The notes: a model not told the origin generated them from the sequence alone. Shown: positions 1 through 32,904, counted from the first letter of the stretch. The stretch: DNA of 62,000 nt from Cristatella mucedo (GCA_009760855.2 WPIO01000011.1:5707501-5769500), one strand, 5' to 3'. Made by a program: numbers and translations.

Positions 1-389
1 TGGTTGAGTTGCCCAATTGTAGATCTTTACAGAAATAGTCATCGTTTGGCCTCCAGAAAACGATACATTTAACTGGTATTTACTGGTTTGACAACTGGTT
101 ACCTAGGCTAAGACAGATCGCCAATATGTTTTCGCAAGATCTGGATTTGTCCTGTTATGTTGTATGTTATGCTTAGAGCTAAGTGGCTAAAAATAGAATA
201 CTATCTTCTGCTGAAGCACCAAACTCATCACTCATTTGACGCAGCCCTTCATCACTTGCTAATTGGCAATGGCGAATCTGCAGCCTAAATTATTTCCTGG
301 TTGTTTCTTATAACAAGTCAATGAAAATTTGACGAAATGACAGTTGGTCATCTGAATCGAACTGTTCGACTCCTTTTTTATAAGCCAAC
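1..389. other. Left-edge sequence without recognisable gene
   Basis: I see no conserved ORF, splice-flanked exon or repeat match here. The last bases run into the LINE-B 3' fragment that begins near 390. Confidence 0.5.
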
Positions 390-575
390 GAGCCATGGGG
401 CGCCTTCGTGTGCATGTACCTGCTTACTCTATGCCTTCGACATGAGGATGTTAAAACCAAACATTTTATAATGCATTCTTTGCAGCATCTGTAAAGCGCC
501 TATAGAGAGATTCAGTTCTATGTGGGTGTTATACAAATGCATTATTATTACTATTACTGTTATAATGTGTTTCCT
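390..575 (+). mobile_element. LINE-B 3' end fragment
   Basis: This is a 5'-truncated copy containing only the 3' untranslated end of LINE-B. The stem-loop region begins with AAAGCGCC near 493 and is followed by the AGAGA...TTCT inner stem and an ATTATTATTACTATTA tail. The right arm has decayed (GTGGGTGTT in place of GGGCGCTTT), so the copy is old. The left boundary is approximate. Confidence 0.7.
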
Positions 576-1204
576 TTCCTTAATAAATTAGCAGCGTCAT
601 TACCTATGCTCAAATTCACGTCCATCTCCAACGCTGTTAACAAATGTTTGAAGTTTGGAATAATATATATGCTGTGGGAGAGCTCGGTCACCTGGACTAC
701 GATGCACAACACCAGGGTGATGGTATGCCGGTTCGCTAGCATCTCTATGCCGCATTCCAGGTTGTAAAATGTTTAGTCATTACGGCAGACCCTACCAATT
801 AGCACCTGTTTGTCCGGACTGGCGTTTGCTTAATACCGCAAGGGCAAATTTAGTAAAACGACTAATTCATCTAAGCTTCTAAAATTGTTGCGTTACTACA
901 CCCCATATGTTTCGACACGACCCATCAGGCCTGGAGCTAGATTTGAAGTTTTATTTTTAGTCGACCAGTAGTATGAGATAGCGATGCACTCACTTTGGTT
1001 ATTGTAAGTCTCTAACTTCTCCGTTCAACCGTAACTACGTACAGCTACGTCAACCCTCATTTCTCGTGCATGTGCACTCATTCTCGTTTTGTCGTCGACA
1101 GACGGCTATGCAACCTTGATGCGTTGTTACCCGCAGACAGAGATTTTTTAGGCGTTTGAGAACCGCTGCCAGATTGGGATAAACTGATTCCCCTCCCTAC
1201 TCAT
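576..1204. other. Unannotated spacer
   Basis: Short overlapping ORFs occur on both strands but none has recognisable motifs or exon borders. I see no repeat match. Confidence 0.45.
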
Positions 1205-1318
1205 TAAATTAATAATATTAATAATAATGTATTTGTTTTAGTATCCTCAGAGAACCTAATCTTCTTCTAGGCACGTTGCATTTGCTGTAAAGGAATCGCA
1301 ATCGAATGGCTAGAATTA
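1205..1318 (-). mobile_element. LINE-B solo 3' tail, antisense
   Basis: A (TAA)n run is followed by the antisense LINE-B tail (CCTCAGAGAACC..., CTTCTAGGCACG) and then the antisense 'GCTGTAAAGGAATC' segment, and it stops near 1318. It is a short 5'-truncated insertion lying directly upstream of a longer antisense copy. Confidence 0.75.
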
Positions 1319-1326
1319 GCGGGTTC

Positions 1327-2094
1327 AATAGTAATATTAATAACAATAATAATTAATTAGATATAGTGCCTTTGGAGAGCAGTATTTTTGTAGGCAATCT
1401 GCATTTCCTTAAAAGGAAGCATTATCGCACGGTTAGTGATATAATGCTCAATAAACAACAAGAATACCGCGGTTAGGGGTGACATGCACAGGGTCAGCAT
1501 TCAAGCGTGGTTTAGTGGCAGCATGCACAGACAGTGTCAGCACGCATAAGCATGTATCTCAGGGATAAAAAGCCTATCACAGGGACCCAATAAATGTTGT
1601 CATAAGTAGATGCGTTTTTAGTTTCTTCGTAAGCGTGGACAAGTCAGGAGAGGTCGTGACACAGGTCGGGATTGAGTTTCAGGCTCTGGGACAACACAAA
1701 CTAAAGGCGCGGTCTCTGAGGGATTTGACATCCAAGGGATTTGACGTTTGAATGATGTATAGGTAAACAGTTAGATTCCGAAAAGCAGGTGGTACGATGC
1801 TTTGCCTGTTGTGGGAGAACATTTGATAAGTGGACTGGAGTCAAAGAATGAAAAGACCTAAAGGTGAGTGACTAAAGCTTGAAATCGACGCGTTTCTTGA
1901 CTGGGCGTCAGTGCAGGTCGGTGGGAAGTGGCGAGATGCGACAAATGCAACGCTCACGACAGACAAGCCTAGCTGCAAGGTTCTGCACTTGCTGTAAGCT
2001 CCTGACTTCACAGGCCGGTAGACCAGCAAGCAGAGAGTCACAGAAGTCAAGACGGCATGTCACAAATGAATGGACCAATTTAGACAAACAGCAC
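1327..2094 (-). mobile_element. LINE-B 3' half, antisense, degraded
   Basis: This begins at an AT-rich tail (AGTAATATTAATAAC) and continues through the 3' untranslated region (GGTTAGGGGTGACATGCACA, the most widely repeated LINE-B block in the window) into the C-terminal coding region. That region is recognisable on the minus strand by the pieces matching 'LHWLPVKQRIDFK' and '[10 protein letters not shown]' of better copies. Frameshifts and stops prevent any long ORF. Confidence 0.8.
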
Positions 2095-2310
2095 GCGAAC
2101 CGTGGTTATAGGTGACATGCACAGCGTCACCATGAAAGCATGGTTAGCGGCAGCATTCCCAGTTTCAGACCGCATAGTCAAACAAAGGAGTAACTCATTG
2201 ACCAACTGAATGTAGTGATAAAAAGATACGTTTTAGTTTCCTTTTAGATGTGGTAAGTCAGGGAATGTTGGGAAGCAAGTAGGAAGTGAGTTACCGGCTC
2301 TGGGATTACT
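2095..2310 (-). mobile_element. LINE-B 3' fragment, antisense
   Basis: A second antisense LINE-B 3' untranslated block (GGTTATAGGTGACATGCACA) starts inside the coding part of the preceding copy and runs to the 'GAGTTACCGGCTCTGGGA' segment. The order suggests insertion of one copy into another, or a local duplication. Confidence 0.7.
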
Positions 2311-2524
2311 ATACTTTACACTTGCAGGTCCTGCGGATGCACGCTGGTGAAAAAACGGATTTCTTGTTTTCTAATCACTTATTGGAAGCCCAGATGTAAC
2401 CTGTTGGGGTCTGCTTGACTACATATAGCATCGGGATTTGCGACATTTGCTGTGCCGCAGCCTTTGAGTCAGTTGCAATAGCTATAACGCTTTCGTACCC
2501 GCCAACAGCCTGGTTCAAAAGTAT

Positions 2525-2600
2525 AGCTAAAAATGATAATAATACTAATACACTTGATAAGGCACCCTCAGAGAAATCAATCTCTTTCTAAGCGCATAAA
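2525..2600 (-). mobile_element. LINE-B solo 3' tail, antisense
   Basis: About 75 bases: AATGATAATAATACTAATAC, then ACTTGATAAGGCACCCTCAG and AATCTCTTTCTAAGCGC. It contains only the stem-loop and tail of LINE-B. Confidence 0.75.
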
Positions 2601-2884
2601 TAAAAACTCTATTATTCATAACTAAAATATAGTATTTAAATCTCTGTCGATAAGTTGAACGCTTGAATTGTAGACAGTAGATCTTGAATTGGGCGATTTC
2701 CCGAAACGAAACTTCGATAACATTAAATTCCTGCTGATGAAATTCTAGGCTTGTGGTCGGATATGGGATACTTTGCTCTTTTAATGAGTGAATCTGTCAT
2801 GCGATCAACTCTGAATCGATATTTGATTACCACTGAAACTTTGACGCTTGAGTGAGGATATTGGTTTCAGAGCTAGCCCTTACA

Positions 2885-2997
2885 TTCCTTGACGGACAAT
2901 AAATTGGCTGTTTAATCCGGTCGCTTAAAAACGTAAATTGAAGACGCTTTTGCTCTGCAGTTCCTAGAATATGGGACTCGCCTCCTTTATTTGTAGA
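2885..2997 (+). mobile_element. LINE-A coding fragment
   Basis: The segment GACGGACAATAAATTGGCTG through TGCTCTGCAGTTCCTAGA matches the LINE-A C-terminal coding region found intact at 4360-4460. It is short, diverged and has no tail, so it is an internal relic just upstream of the main LINE-A copy. Confidence 0.7.
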
Positions 2998-3012
2998 TAA
3001 GGAAAACCTTTC

Positions 3013-4696
3013 CTGTTTGCCACAACTACTGCCATAACCAACATTTGTAATGCTTCTTTGGGAAGAGGGGTCGTCCCCAAGTCCTTCAAATCGGAAATCG
3101 TTAGACTTTTTCTTAAAAAGCCTGGATTAGACACAGGGGTCCAAGCAAACTATCGTCCAGTTTCTCTTCTTCCGTTCTTATCAAAGATTCTTGAAAGAAT
3201 TGTTGCTAAGCAGCTAGTTGAACGTATTGAAAATAATGGAATGTCAAAAGCATTTCAATCAGGGTTCAAGAGGCAGCACTCTACTGAAACTGCTCTCCTA
3301 CGTGTTAACAATGACATTCTACGTGGCAACGACGACGGGAATGTCACTGCCCTAGCTCTGCTAGATCTGTCTGCTGCCTTCGACACGATTGATCACGAAG
3401 TTCTGCTTGAACGATTGAGAACAACGATCGGTCTGGCAGACGAAGAACTGGAGTGGTTAAAATCATACTGGTCTGATCGTGTTCAATCCGTGTTGTGTGG
3501 GGGTCAGGTCTCAGACATGAGAAGGGTCACCTGTGGAGTCCCTCAAGGGTCTGTACTCGGTCCCTTGCTGTTCTCCATTTATACGCAACCTCTGGGAAAA
3601 ATGATTAAGGCCCATGGAATAGGATATCACTTCTATGCTGACGATACTCAGCTGTATTTGTCATTCAAACCGTCGGAATCTGCTGCGGCAACTGAGAAAC
3701 TGAATGCTTGCCTTGCCGATATTTGATCCTGGATGTCGGAAAACTTCCTGAAATTAAATGATGATAAAACCGAACTGCTGCTCATAGGACACCCTAAGCG
3801 TGTGGCTGGATTAAAAGGCTTTGCTGCTCCAATAGGCGATGCTATTGTGCGACCTTCGCCACTTGCTCGAAATTTAGGTGTCGTGTTCGACAGCTGTCTC
3901 AATGTCAAAAGCTTCATTCAGAAGACTGCCTATACAGCTAGCCATCACATCCGATCCCTATCCAAGATTAGAAGCTGTCTCCCACAGTGGCTTGTAAAAA
4001 ATTTAACTAGCTCTTTAGTTCTGTCTCGGCTTGATTATTGTAATTCCCTTTTGGCTGGGCTACCAAAGAAAGCTATTATGACACTACAGCGGACTATAAA
4101 TATGGCTGCAAGGCTGGTCTTCAAGTCCCAGCGGTTTGAGCACGTGTCTCCTTTGCTGAAAGAGCTAGAATGGATGCCGGTTGAGCAAAGGATACAGAGC
4201 AAAGTTCTTACGCTGACCCACAAGGCCCGCCACGGCTTGGCTCCTTCATACCTAGCTGAACTGCTGCATCAGTTTCAGCCTGTTCGCGCCCTCAGGTCCT
4301 GTGTGGACAATAAATTTGCTGTCCCAGTTTCAGCCTGTTCGCGCCCTCAGGTCCTGTGTGGACAATAAATTAGCTGTCCCATTCCTCTGCTTAAAGACAG
4401 TTGGCGACAGAAGCTTTAGCTCTGCAGGTCCTAGACTGTGGAACTCGCTTCCACAATTCTTACGCAACGACATCTACTCTCCAACTGCCGACTATGGCAC
4501 ATCTTTTTCAGCGGTACTGAACTGCTACTTCTATGCTACTCACTACCTCAACTGCTCTCCTGACTCTGCTATGCTTCCCACTTTCTCTTTGTTGCGTGAG
4601 ACGAAGTCTGTTGGCTACCGAATGCGTACCGAAAGCCGCTTAGGCTGTGAGTGTGCTATACAAAACTCCTGCGTAACACCCACATGGTCTTTATGA
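3013..4696 (+). pseudogene. LINE-A ORF2 reverse transcriptase, interrupted
   Basis: This encodes the non-LTR (L2/CR1-type) reverse transcriptase used in target-primed reverse transcription. Visible motifs in order are NYRPVSLLPFLSKILERI (fingers), [30 protein letters not shown] (palm motif A), CGVPQGSVLGPLLFSIY (motif B) and [12 protein letters not shown] (catalytic YADD, motif C), then ENFLKLNDDKTELLLIG (thumb start). One TGA at 3724-3726 falls between the YADD block and the following WMSENFLKLN block; the frame is otherwise open from about 3013. Further on, a 55-bp tandem duplication at 4270-4379 shifts the frame, and a short deletion near 4668 changes the last residues compared with the copy at 57.4-57.9 kb. 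The upstream endonuclease domain is absent. Few lesions point to a relatively recent insertion. It is not a host gene. Confidence 0.9.
4270..4379 (+). repeat. 55-bp tandem duplication inside LINE-A
   Basis: Two adjacent copies (4270-4324 and 4325-4379) start CAGTTTCAGCCTGTTCGC and differ by about one base. The LINE-A copies at 47.6-48.0 kb and 57.4-57.9 kb have only one unit, so the duplication occurred in this copy. Because 55 is not a multiple of 3, it shifts the reading frame. Confidence 0.95.
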
Positions 4697-4735
4697 CTTT
4701 GTGGAGTTACTGACGGAGATACATTACATTACATT
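4680..4735 (+). other. LINE-A 3' hairpin and ATTAC tail
   Basis: The arms CCACA (4680-4684) and TGTGG (4700-4704) enclose an inner GTC/GAC stem with loop TTTAT, giving a small bulged hairpin. It is followed by GACGGAGATACATT and repeats of ATTAC. The same arrangement closes the LINE-A copies at 17.6, 42.9 and 57.8 kb. By analogy with L2-clade elements, this is the probable reverse-transcriptase recognition structure. Confidence 0.65.
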
Positions 4736-4745
4736 TCATTACATT

Positions 4746-4966
4746 ACAAGATCAGGGAATCCATCCCTGCGATGATAACCTCCCCACTAGAATGCTGTTC
4801 CTCGGTTCCTGGCTGCACCTCAATGTCTGCATTTAAGCAGGTCACTAGTGATCTAGTCCTAAAGTTCATATCCCAATCAAAGAAGACAACAAGTCCTCTG
4901 GACCCTATTCCCACTGTCCTGCTCCTACGCTGCATTAATCTGCTGAAGCCATTTCAAGTACCTCGC
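4746..4966 (+). mobile_element. LINE-B ORF2 fragment upstream of RT
   Basis: The translated segment contains FKQVTSDLVLKFISQSKK and LDPIPTVLLLRCINLL, the linker and early RT region of LINE-B. The homologous segments are at 42.25-42.48 kb and 54.77-54.97 kb. It starts directly after the LINE-A ATTAC tail. Confidence 0.8.
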
Positions 4967-5277
4967 CTAGCTGCTATTGCCTGCGATTTTTTAGTGTAAG
5001 GCTGAGGCTGCTGTCCAAGTTTGGGTCCTCTTGCTCTGCTGCAGAGCCATCGGGTGTTGCCATTCTTGTAAAAAGCAGTCATAGATTTGGTGTTAGTGAA
5101 CGAAGTGCCAATTTCAGTGCCCTACATCTGTTACACAAAGAAGCCTTTCGGCTTGCCGAGCTGGTCGACGCCCATTTTTGGAAGCATTGTTAACAGTGAA
5201 AAGCTCGTCCAGTGACCACTGGCGTTGACCTCGGCCCTAGATAAAGCTACCATCTGCTAGTCAACACGGCCATCAAA
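4967..5277 (+). promoter_or_regulatory. 5' flank of sniffer-like gene 1
   Basis: About 310 bases separate the last recognisable LINE-B sequence from the gene 1 start codon, so any proximal promoter and 5' UTR must lie here or across the retroelements. I see no convincing TATA box. CTAGATAAAG at about 5239 is the nearest AT-rich block. The start codon context is TCAAAATGA, acceptable for animal translation initiation. The promoter role is inferred from position only. Confidence 0.3.
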
Positions 5278-26773
<21,496 letters not shown>

Positions 26774-27489
26774 CTTCTGCGATATATGTAGCCAGTTATG
26801 TATTGCTGAACGTTTGAGCATTAGGCGTGTTTTATTAAGCTTAGTAAGCTCAGTTTTGAAGTTAAAGCTGTCTCAATAATACACATCAGGAAGGTTTTTG
26901 TAACTGCATCGCTTGCGATTCAATTGAGTAATGTTTTGACGGTCCCAATTCAAGTTATAAATTTCGGGTGACTATGAAAAGCCAGGTACTGAAATTGTGA
27001 AAGCAAGGGAATTTTATGATTGCTTTCGTTTGCAGGTTCAGCCAAAAAAATAAGCACGAAATTGAAGCTGCATTTTTTGCATTGAATATACTTTTAACTT
27101 TCTCAAAAGCTGCTGACAGTGATTCTTCTTTTATCCTTTTCTATAGAATGGTTTCAGTTGAGAATTCCGTAACTAATAGCAGCAGCTTCATTGTTTGACA
27201 TTTTCGTAACTTGCAGACGTTCAGCTTGTTACATTAAAGCACGAATCAGTTCCCCAAAATTCATGAACCGGGTTATATGTTGGCCGTACCTTTAATCAAA
27301 CACTGAAGATTCAACTGTAAGAGTCACGAATAAGTACAATAAAGTTGCTGACCTAGTTAGCAACTTCGCCAAGCCATAACAAAACATTTAAAAAGCTTAC
27401 TTAAAATTAAACCATTAGGCCGCTTAATATATAGCAAGTTTGACTACAACAAAGCTGCCTAACTCAATTCGGTACAAAGATGGACGGAA
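26774..27489 (+). other. 3' flank of gene 1, candidate poly(A) signals
   Basis: The 3' UTR should begin here. ATTAAA at 27233-27238 and AATAAA at 27338-27343 are candidate polyadenylation signals by sequence only. No other gene is seen. Confidence 0.3.
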
Positions 27490-27660
27490 ATCAGTGGCAA
27501 CCCTAGGATGTTGTGCACCCGGGGACGAACTACACAGATGGCCTCGCCCCCCCCCCCAGTGTTTGGCGCCCATTTTGGAGCCCCCCCCACCCCGATCCAG
27601 TGCCAATGATACAGCGCTCATGGACATATGCTTTCAGCCCCCTTTCGGTGTGCCACTGAT
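27490..27660. mobile_element. MITE-like element with 10-bp terminal inverted repeats
   Basis: ATCAGTGGCA at 27490-27499 and its exact reverse complement at 27651-27660 bound 171 bases. The interior has C-runs (27547-27593) and no transposase. CAGTGGC-type ends and the size fit a non-autonomous hAT-like element. The flanking 8-mers agree at only five of eight positions, so a target duplication is uncertain. Confidence 0.45.
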
Positions 27661-28464
27661 GTCAATAGATGAAGTCACAGAGCTTTGCACTTGCGTACAG
27701 CAACCGAAAACTATTCATTACACAACGGTCAACAAGACCAAATTACGAAACGCTGAGAGCATGCCTGCCTGTCTCAATATATAGAGACAAAAATCCGAGC
27801 AAATGAGAAAATATATAGGGCCAACTCAAAACACGTAAGTAGCTAACCAGGTAATGTATTTTCTATATCAAAAACTTAAGGATTACAGACAAGTAGCTGG
27901 ACAAAGCTTGAAGCAATAATAGTCGGCTCATCAGACGATTACTTCGATAGTTCTCTTGTTTCTAATCGTTATAATTTGTCATTTGTATTAATCACGCCTG
28001 CGTTATTTTTTAAGCACAAAACAAGTATGATATAGTGCCATGATTCCCGAGCTTTTGGCTGGTGAATTCAGATCAGCTGACTTATAACTACCCTATTTAG
28101 TTCGAAGGCTTACTCGACCTTGTTTATTTCCTGTAGCAGCTTTGTGAAACACACTATACGAAATAATAATCCGTCCGGAGACACACAAACTCTGGCAAAA
28201 TGTCCTAATATTAATTTCAGAGTACAGTTCGCTGTTGCAAAAAATGCTTAGATTTGCGGTGTAGAACAGAAACAGTTCTGATAATCCGAAACACTTTCTG
28301 CCGCATGCCACCCACTCAATTGGACTAATCTTCAAAAACGTAATCATTCATGCATTTTGATGCAGCTGTTCTTCTTTTCAGCCAAAGTTTCCTGTTATCT
28401 GCGTCTAGCACCCAAATGGTGTCACGTGTAGTACACTGAGGTTTACCAATGTAATCAAAATGAT
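27661..28464. other. Intergenic spacer
   Basis: No repeat or gene recognised. Confidence 0.4.
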
Positions 28465-28570
28465 ATACCAATGATAATAGTAATACTACATTTGCATAGC
28501 CCATCTGAAAACTTAATTTCTTTCTATGTACTTTACATTTTCTGCAAAGAAATTAATATTAATTCATCTT
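28465..28570 (-). mobile_element. LINE-B solo 3' tail, antisense, decayed
   Basis: ATAATAGTAATACTACATTTG, CCCATCTGAAAACTTAATTTC, TTTCTATGTACTTTACATTT and CTGCAAAGAAATT match the antisense LINE-B tail with many substitutions. Confidence 0.65.
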
Positions 28571-29746
28571 CATCGTTGAACAGATTCTTGGCATTTTTAT
28601 CACCTGATCCGTCCAACTCTCTGCCTTTCCCTCAACTGGCCACCCTGAAATGATCATTCGCAAGACATTTCCTTAAAAAAATTACTCGGATCAATCTGAT
28701 GCTTCCCTTGCAAATTTTACTGAGGTGCTACTATTCCGGCTTTAAAATCAGCTCACTTCTCCATGTCAGACGCGTAGATGGCCTAACTTTGGCTAACCTG
28801 ATCGTACATGTCTAGATGCCGCTATAACGTGCCTCGAACTTTGGAACACTAGCCACATGTTTTACAAAGAATACAGCTGCTGCTGAACACTGCGTAAGGG
28901 GTGAATTAATGTAGTACCGCTTCGCCATGGTCTGTGTTCCTTATAGCTGAGCTCACTTTCGAAATCCTGGTCAATGGATGCCACGTGAGCGGCGGGCTGT
29001 CAATACGAAAAACGCAGGTAGAGCGGCCAGGGGTTCCTAGTGGTGTGGAACGATATCGGCACAGCCCCAGGAGTGTTGCAGTTTCTCAAAAGGCAACTAT
29101 CAGCCATGCAATAAAAGGAACAATGGCTCAACGCTCCCGGAATAAGACCTTAGCTGGTTAGAGGCAAAATGGTCTGGTTTCCTCGGTAGCCTACTGAAAT
29201 GGCTTCATTCGGCCGCAGTAAAACACGATTTGCAGGAAAGATAACCTCGGGTGCTGATGGCCAGGCTCATTGTGTGGCTGGAACCGGCTTTCATGCCGGC
29301 CGATAGCTGCCGTATCTTCCATTAGCATTTATCTTCCTTTACATTATTATAGTATATTAAGTATACTATATTATTTGTTTTATTTGTATATATATATTAT
29401 ATATATATATATATATATTATTATTATATATATTTATATATATTCCATTATATTATTATATCTTCCATTAGCATCCAAAAAGGAGGAGGTTGCCACGCTA
29501 GGTGACTACTTGTAATGGGTACTGGCATACTGACAGTCTGAAGCACTAATTTCGCCGGGGTCGATTGCAGCAAAAAGAGATGAGACTATGTCCTTACTCG
29601 CGAATACCGAGAGCTTTGTTGGAGAGTGGTGGCTTGACGCTTGGCATAGCTGTCTCATTCTTAAGTCACTATGTAATCGCAGCCAGATCGAGCTCCACAC
29701 TCAGGGCGAAGGCAGAGGCAATGAATTCACCTGGTAATCGTAGCGA
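28571..29746. other. Intergenic spacer with AT-rich tract
   Basis: Contains a (TA)n-rich tract at about 29386-29460. No conserved gene is recognised. Confidence 0.45.
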
Positions 29747-30822
29747 AGTAATAATAATAATACTGCACTTGATAAAGCGCCCTCAGAGAACTCAATCTTT
29801 TTCTAGGTGCTTTACATTTGCTGCAAAGGGGAAGTGCAATTGAATGGTGAGTAATATCATGCTTGATAAACAAACAACAAGAATAACATGGTTAGGGGTG
29901 ACGTGCACAGGGTCAGCATGCAAATGTGGTTAGTGGCAGCATACACAGTGTCAGCACGCATTAGTACACAAAGGACGAATCACAGGGACCCACTAAATGC
30001 TGTCCTAAATAGGTGTGTTTTTAAGTTCTTTTTAAATGTGGTCAGGTCAGAGGATGTTCTGACGCAAGACGGGAGTGAGTTCCAGGCTTTGGAGCATACA
30101 AACTAAATGCACGGTCTCCAAAGGATTTGAGGTTTGTACGAGATATTGGTAGACTGTTCGGTTTCGTAAAGCAGGTGGTACGATGCTTGGCCAAGTGCTG
30201 GAGTAGATCTGAGAGATATGCTGGCGCCAAAGAATGAAGTAACCTAAAAGGGAGCGACAAAACCTTGAAGTCAATCCGTTGCTTGACTAGTAGGCAGTGC
30301 AGGTCGGCGAGAAGTGAAGTAATGTGGCAACTGCGACACTCACGACAGACTAGCCTAGCTGCGGAGTTTTGCACCAGCTGCAATCGCCTGTTTGCACAAG
30401 CCGGTGGGCCAGTAAGCAGTGAGTTGTAGAAGTAGAGACGGATGTCACAAATGCACGGACCAACTTGGACCTGGTATCCTTATCTAAACAAGCCCGAATT
30501 TGAGCAATGTTATGCTGCTGAAAGTAGGATGATTTGACTGTGGAGCTGATGTGGTCGTCTAACGAGAGGTCGCTTTGGAATATGACACCGAGATTTGGAG
30601 CTGATTCAACATGAGATATGCTGGCAGAGCCAATTTTGAGTGTCAGCCTTTCCAATTTATGACTCACACTGGGTTTGCCCACAACTAGTAAGTTAGTTTT
30701 ATAATTATTTAGTTATAGAAAATTTGCTGCCATCCACGTGCGGATGTCATCAATACATGCAGCAAGTGAGTCGAGAGAATTGGAGGTGCTCGAAGGCTGG
30801 GAGGGATCAAAGTACCGTTGAT
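29747..30822 (-). mobile_element. LINE-B 3' third, antisense, long copy
   Basis: It covers the same span as the 12.8-14.0 kb copy in reverse: TAATAATAATACTGCACTTG tail, antisense stem-loop, 3' untranslated region, C-terminal coding sequence and the RT-thumb block MGKPSVSHKLERLTLKIGS on the minus strand. Two frameshifts split the frame. It ends near GAGGTGCTCGAAGGCTGGGA. Confidence 0.88.
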
Positions 30823-30847
30823 TTGCGTTGCCTTTGATTCTGCTTGG

Positions 30848-30960
30848 GACTCGTGGTTTTCTCTAGGGGTAAAGTGCTTGCCTTTCAGACCGATGTCGTG
30901 AGCTCGAGCCCTGTTGCATTTGTAAAGCACCTAGATAAAGATGAAGTTCATAGTTTGAGG
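30848..30960 (+). mobile_element. SINE-1 copy, decayed
   Basis: GGGGTAAAGTGCTTGCC (box A region), GTCGTGAGCTCGAGCCC (box B region), then GCATTTGTAAAGCACCTAG and AAGATGAAGTTCAT, the degenerate LINE-B-type hairpin. It lies directly behind the preceding LINE-B copy. Confidence 0.6.
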
Positions 30961-31199
30961 TACTATCTAAACTCCAAGTTCATGGTACTATCTGAATGAA
31001 TCATAAACTCATAAGGCATACATGAGTATGCATTTGGGCTTTGCTGATATTGTTGTTATTTTTTACTGCGATGCATAAGCCTAGGCAGAAGAGAGTGAGC
31101 TGCAGATGCGACTGTGTGCGCGCCGCGATTTTCAGGACAGGATAAAAGCCTTAATTGGCCATAGAATCGTCCTACAAGAGTGATCTGCCTCAGAAGCAA

Positions 31200-31370
31200 G
31201 ATATTAGCAGACTTAAAAGCCTCGTTTGTATAGCGGCAGAAGAGCCTCACAGGCTATCACCACTACATGCTGTCGGTAATTGAGAATAACTCACTGCACT
31301 AATTGAAACGACGACTCGGTCGTTAACAGTAAACACCTTACCTCTTGGCTGTCACGGCCCTAAGAAAGGA
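31200..31370 (-). mobile_element. SINE-2 copy, antisense, decayed
   Basis: AGCCTCGTTTGTATAGCGGC, AGAAGAGCCTCACAGGCTAT and CACCTTACCTCTTGGCTG followed by TCACGGCCCT match in order the reverse complement of the SINE-2 copy at 61.06-61.2 kb. The B-box region is degraded. Confidence 0.65.
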
Positions 31371-32904
31371 AAGTTACTTGGTATCATGCCATTGTGCTGG
31401 CTGCTAGGAGTCTTGATAAAGCCTGCTTCAGCAGCATAACCCAATTTCGCTTGAGCACCAGCTTTCCAAAAGTCTGCACTCTGAGCACAACAAACAGTTT
31501 GGTCATGTCGATGGACCTGAGCTGTCTCATGAAACGATCGAGGCAAATGCAATTGCAGTGGCCTTCTAGTCTGCAATCGCATAGACTTCAGACTACTCCG
31601 TAAATTAATTTATTTAAGTAATGATTTACCACTAGCTAGGCTTAGTCGCACATAGAAGGCAAGCTATTTCAACAGCTATTTCTTTCATGGGAAGGCTCCC
31701 AGTAGAGGTCAAGGTCAGCACTAACAGACGATAACTCGGAGGCGTCACCTAATGCCATTCCAACTACTTCTTCAAGTTTTATACAATTTACCAAGGCTAA
31801 AATCAGGCATATCAGCAAAAAACTATATTGATTCCATGTGATTCTATTCTCAGGGGTTTCTCCTTTTTCAGATCTTTTATAATAAAAGCTACAATTTGGC
31901 TATATAGCACCGTAAGAAAACCGAATCGCTATCCAAGTACAATTTATCAGGATGACTATCTTTATCATCTCTAGGCGGCACCACGGACAATGTTCCCTAC
32001 AGCGATCTATTTTGTAAAAATCTATTCAAGTATAACGTACTTCACTCTTAGGCCTATTTGTGTGGCTCTGGCCAATTCTTTTCTTAGAAGGATGCATGTG
32101 AAACTCTTTCTGACACCTTTCTGACCCGGCTAGCCTACGATTTAGTAGGAAGCACTTTTTTGTCTTTTAAGCACTGTTGATAAATTAACATCCTTGGGAA
32201 AAAGTGTTAAATAAATTTAATTCATTAGTTTATTTAATGCCTATTCCCAGCCATCTCTTAAAAAATGTAAATACCCCTTACAATTTTCTTCGATTACAGT
32301 CCCTTTGCCGACACTTTTTATAATGACTTCATTCTTTTCTCCAGCCCAAGGCAGCACTGCATCTGAGCTTGCATCCGAGCTTGTGCTAGAAGAGCTCTTA
32401 AAGTATAATCTCATCAAAGAAGTAGCAGCTAACTTTGGGATATTAATGGGTTGACCTGTTTCGCTGCCATCGCCAAGTCTTGCATTAGCTATCCTAATGC
32501 GTCACATGGGCTCTCTCAGTCACTCCTTCCTTCCTGCCAGTTTGCCTAAGCTCGGCAAACGAATCTTTTATACTAAATCCTTAATGGGCTATACAATTTG
32601 CCACTAGTTGTCTAAACTTCCTAATAGACTGCAATATCATAGAAACATCTATACAAGCATATGACATCAAAGATTCATTTTCATAAACCTTTCTAATTCA
32701 GGTAGTGGCAAAAAATGTCAACAGCACGCAGACCTGATGGCAAGAAATGCAAGCCCACATTTTTCCGTAATCAACCCTGTTGAAACTTTAGCGCCATGCA
32801 CAAGCTCAATTCAGACTCTCTTAATAACATTTAAGGTTCACAGTTTCTGAGTAACATGATCGTGGGCCGGATATATCTTCATCTACGGCTGAGGCCCATC
32901 AGGA
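31371..32904. other. Intergenic spacer
   Basis: No gene or repeat recognised in this 1.5-kb stretch. Confidence 0.4.

Larger units (their letters stand above)
3013..4735 (+). mobile_element. LINE-A copy: RT domain to 3' end
   Basis: This is the longest recognisable LINE-A copy. It starts inside ORF2 at the beginning of the reverse-transcriptase domain and runs through the C-terminal region and a very short 3' untranslated region to an ATTACATTACATT tail. The 5' part of the element (ORF1, endonuclease) is missing, as expected from 5' truncation during target-primed reverse transcription. It lies about 540 bases upstream of the gene 1 start codon. A LINE-B fragment abuts its 3' tail, so it may have inserted into an older LINE-B copy. 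Confidence 0.9.
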
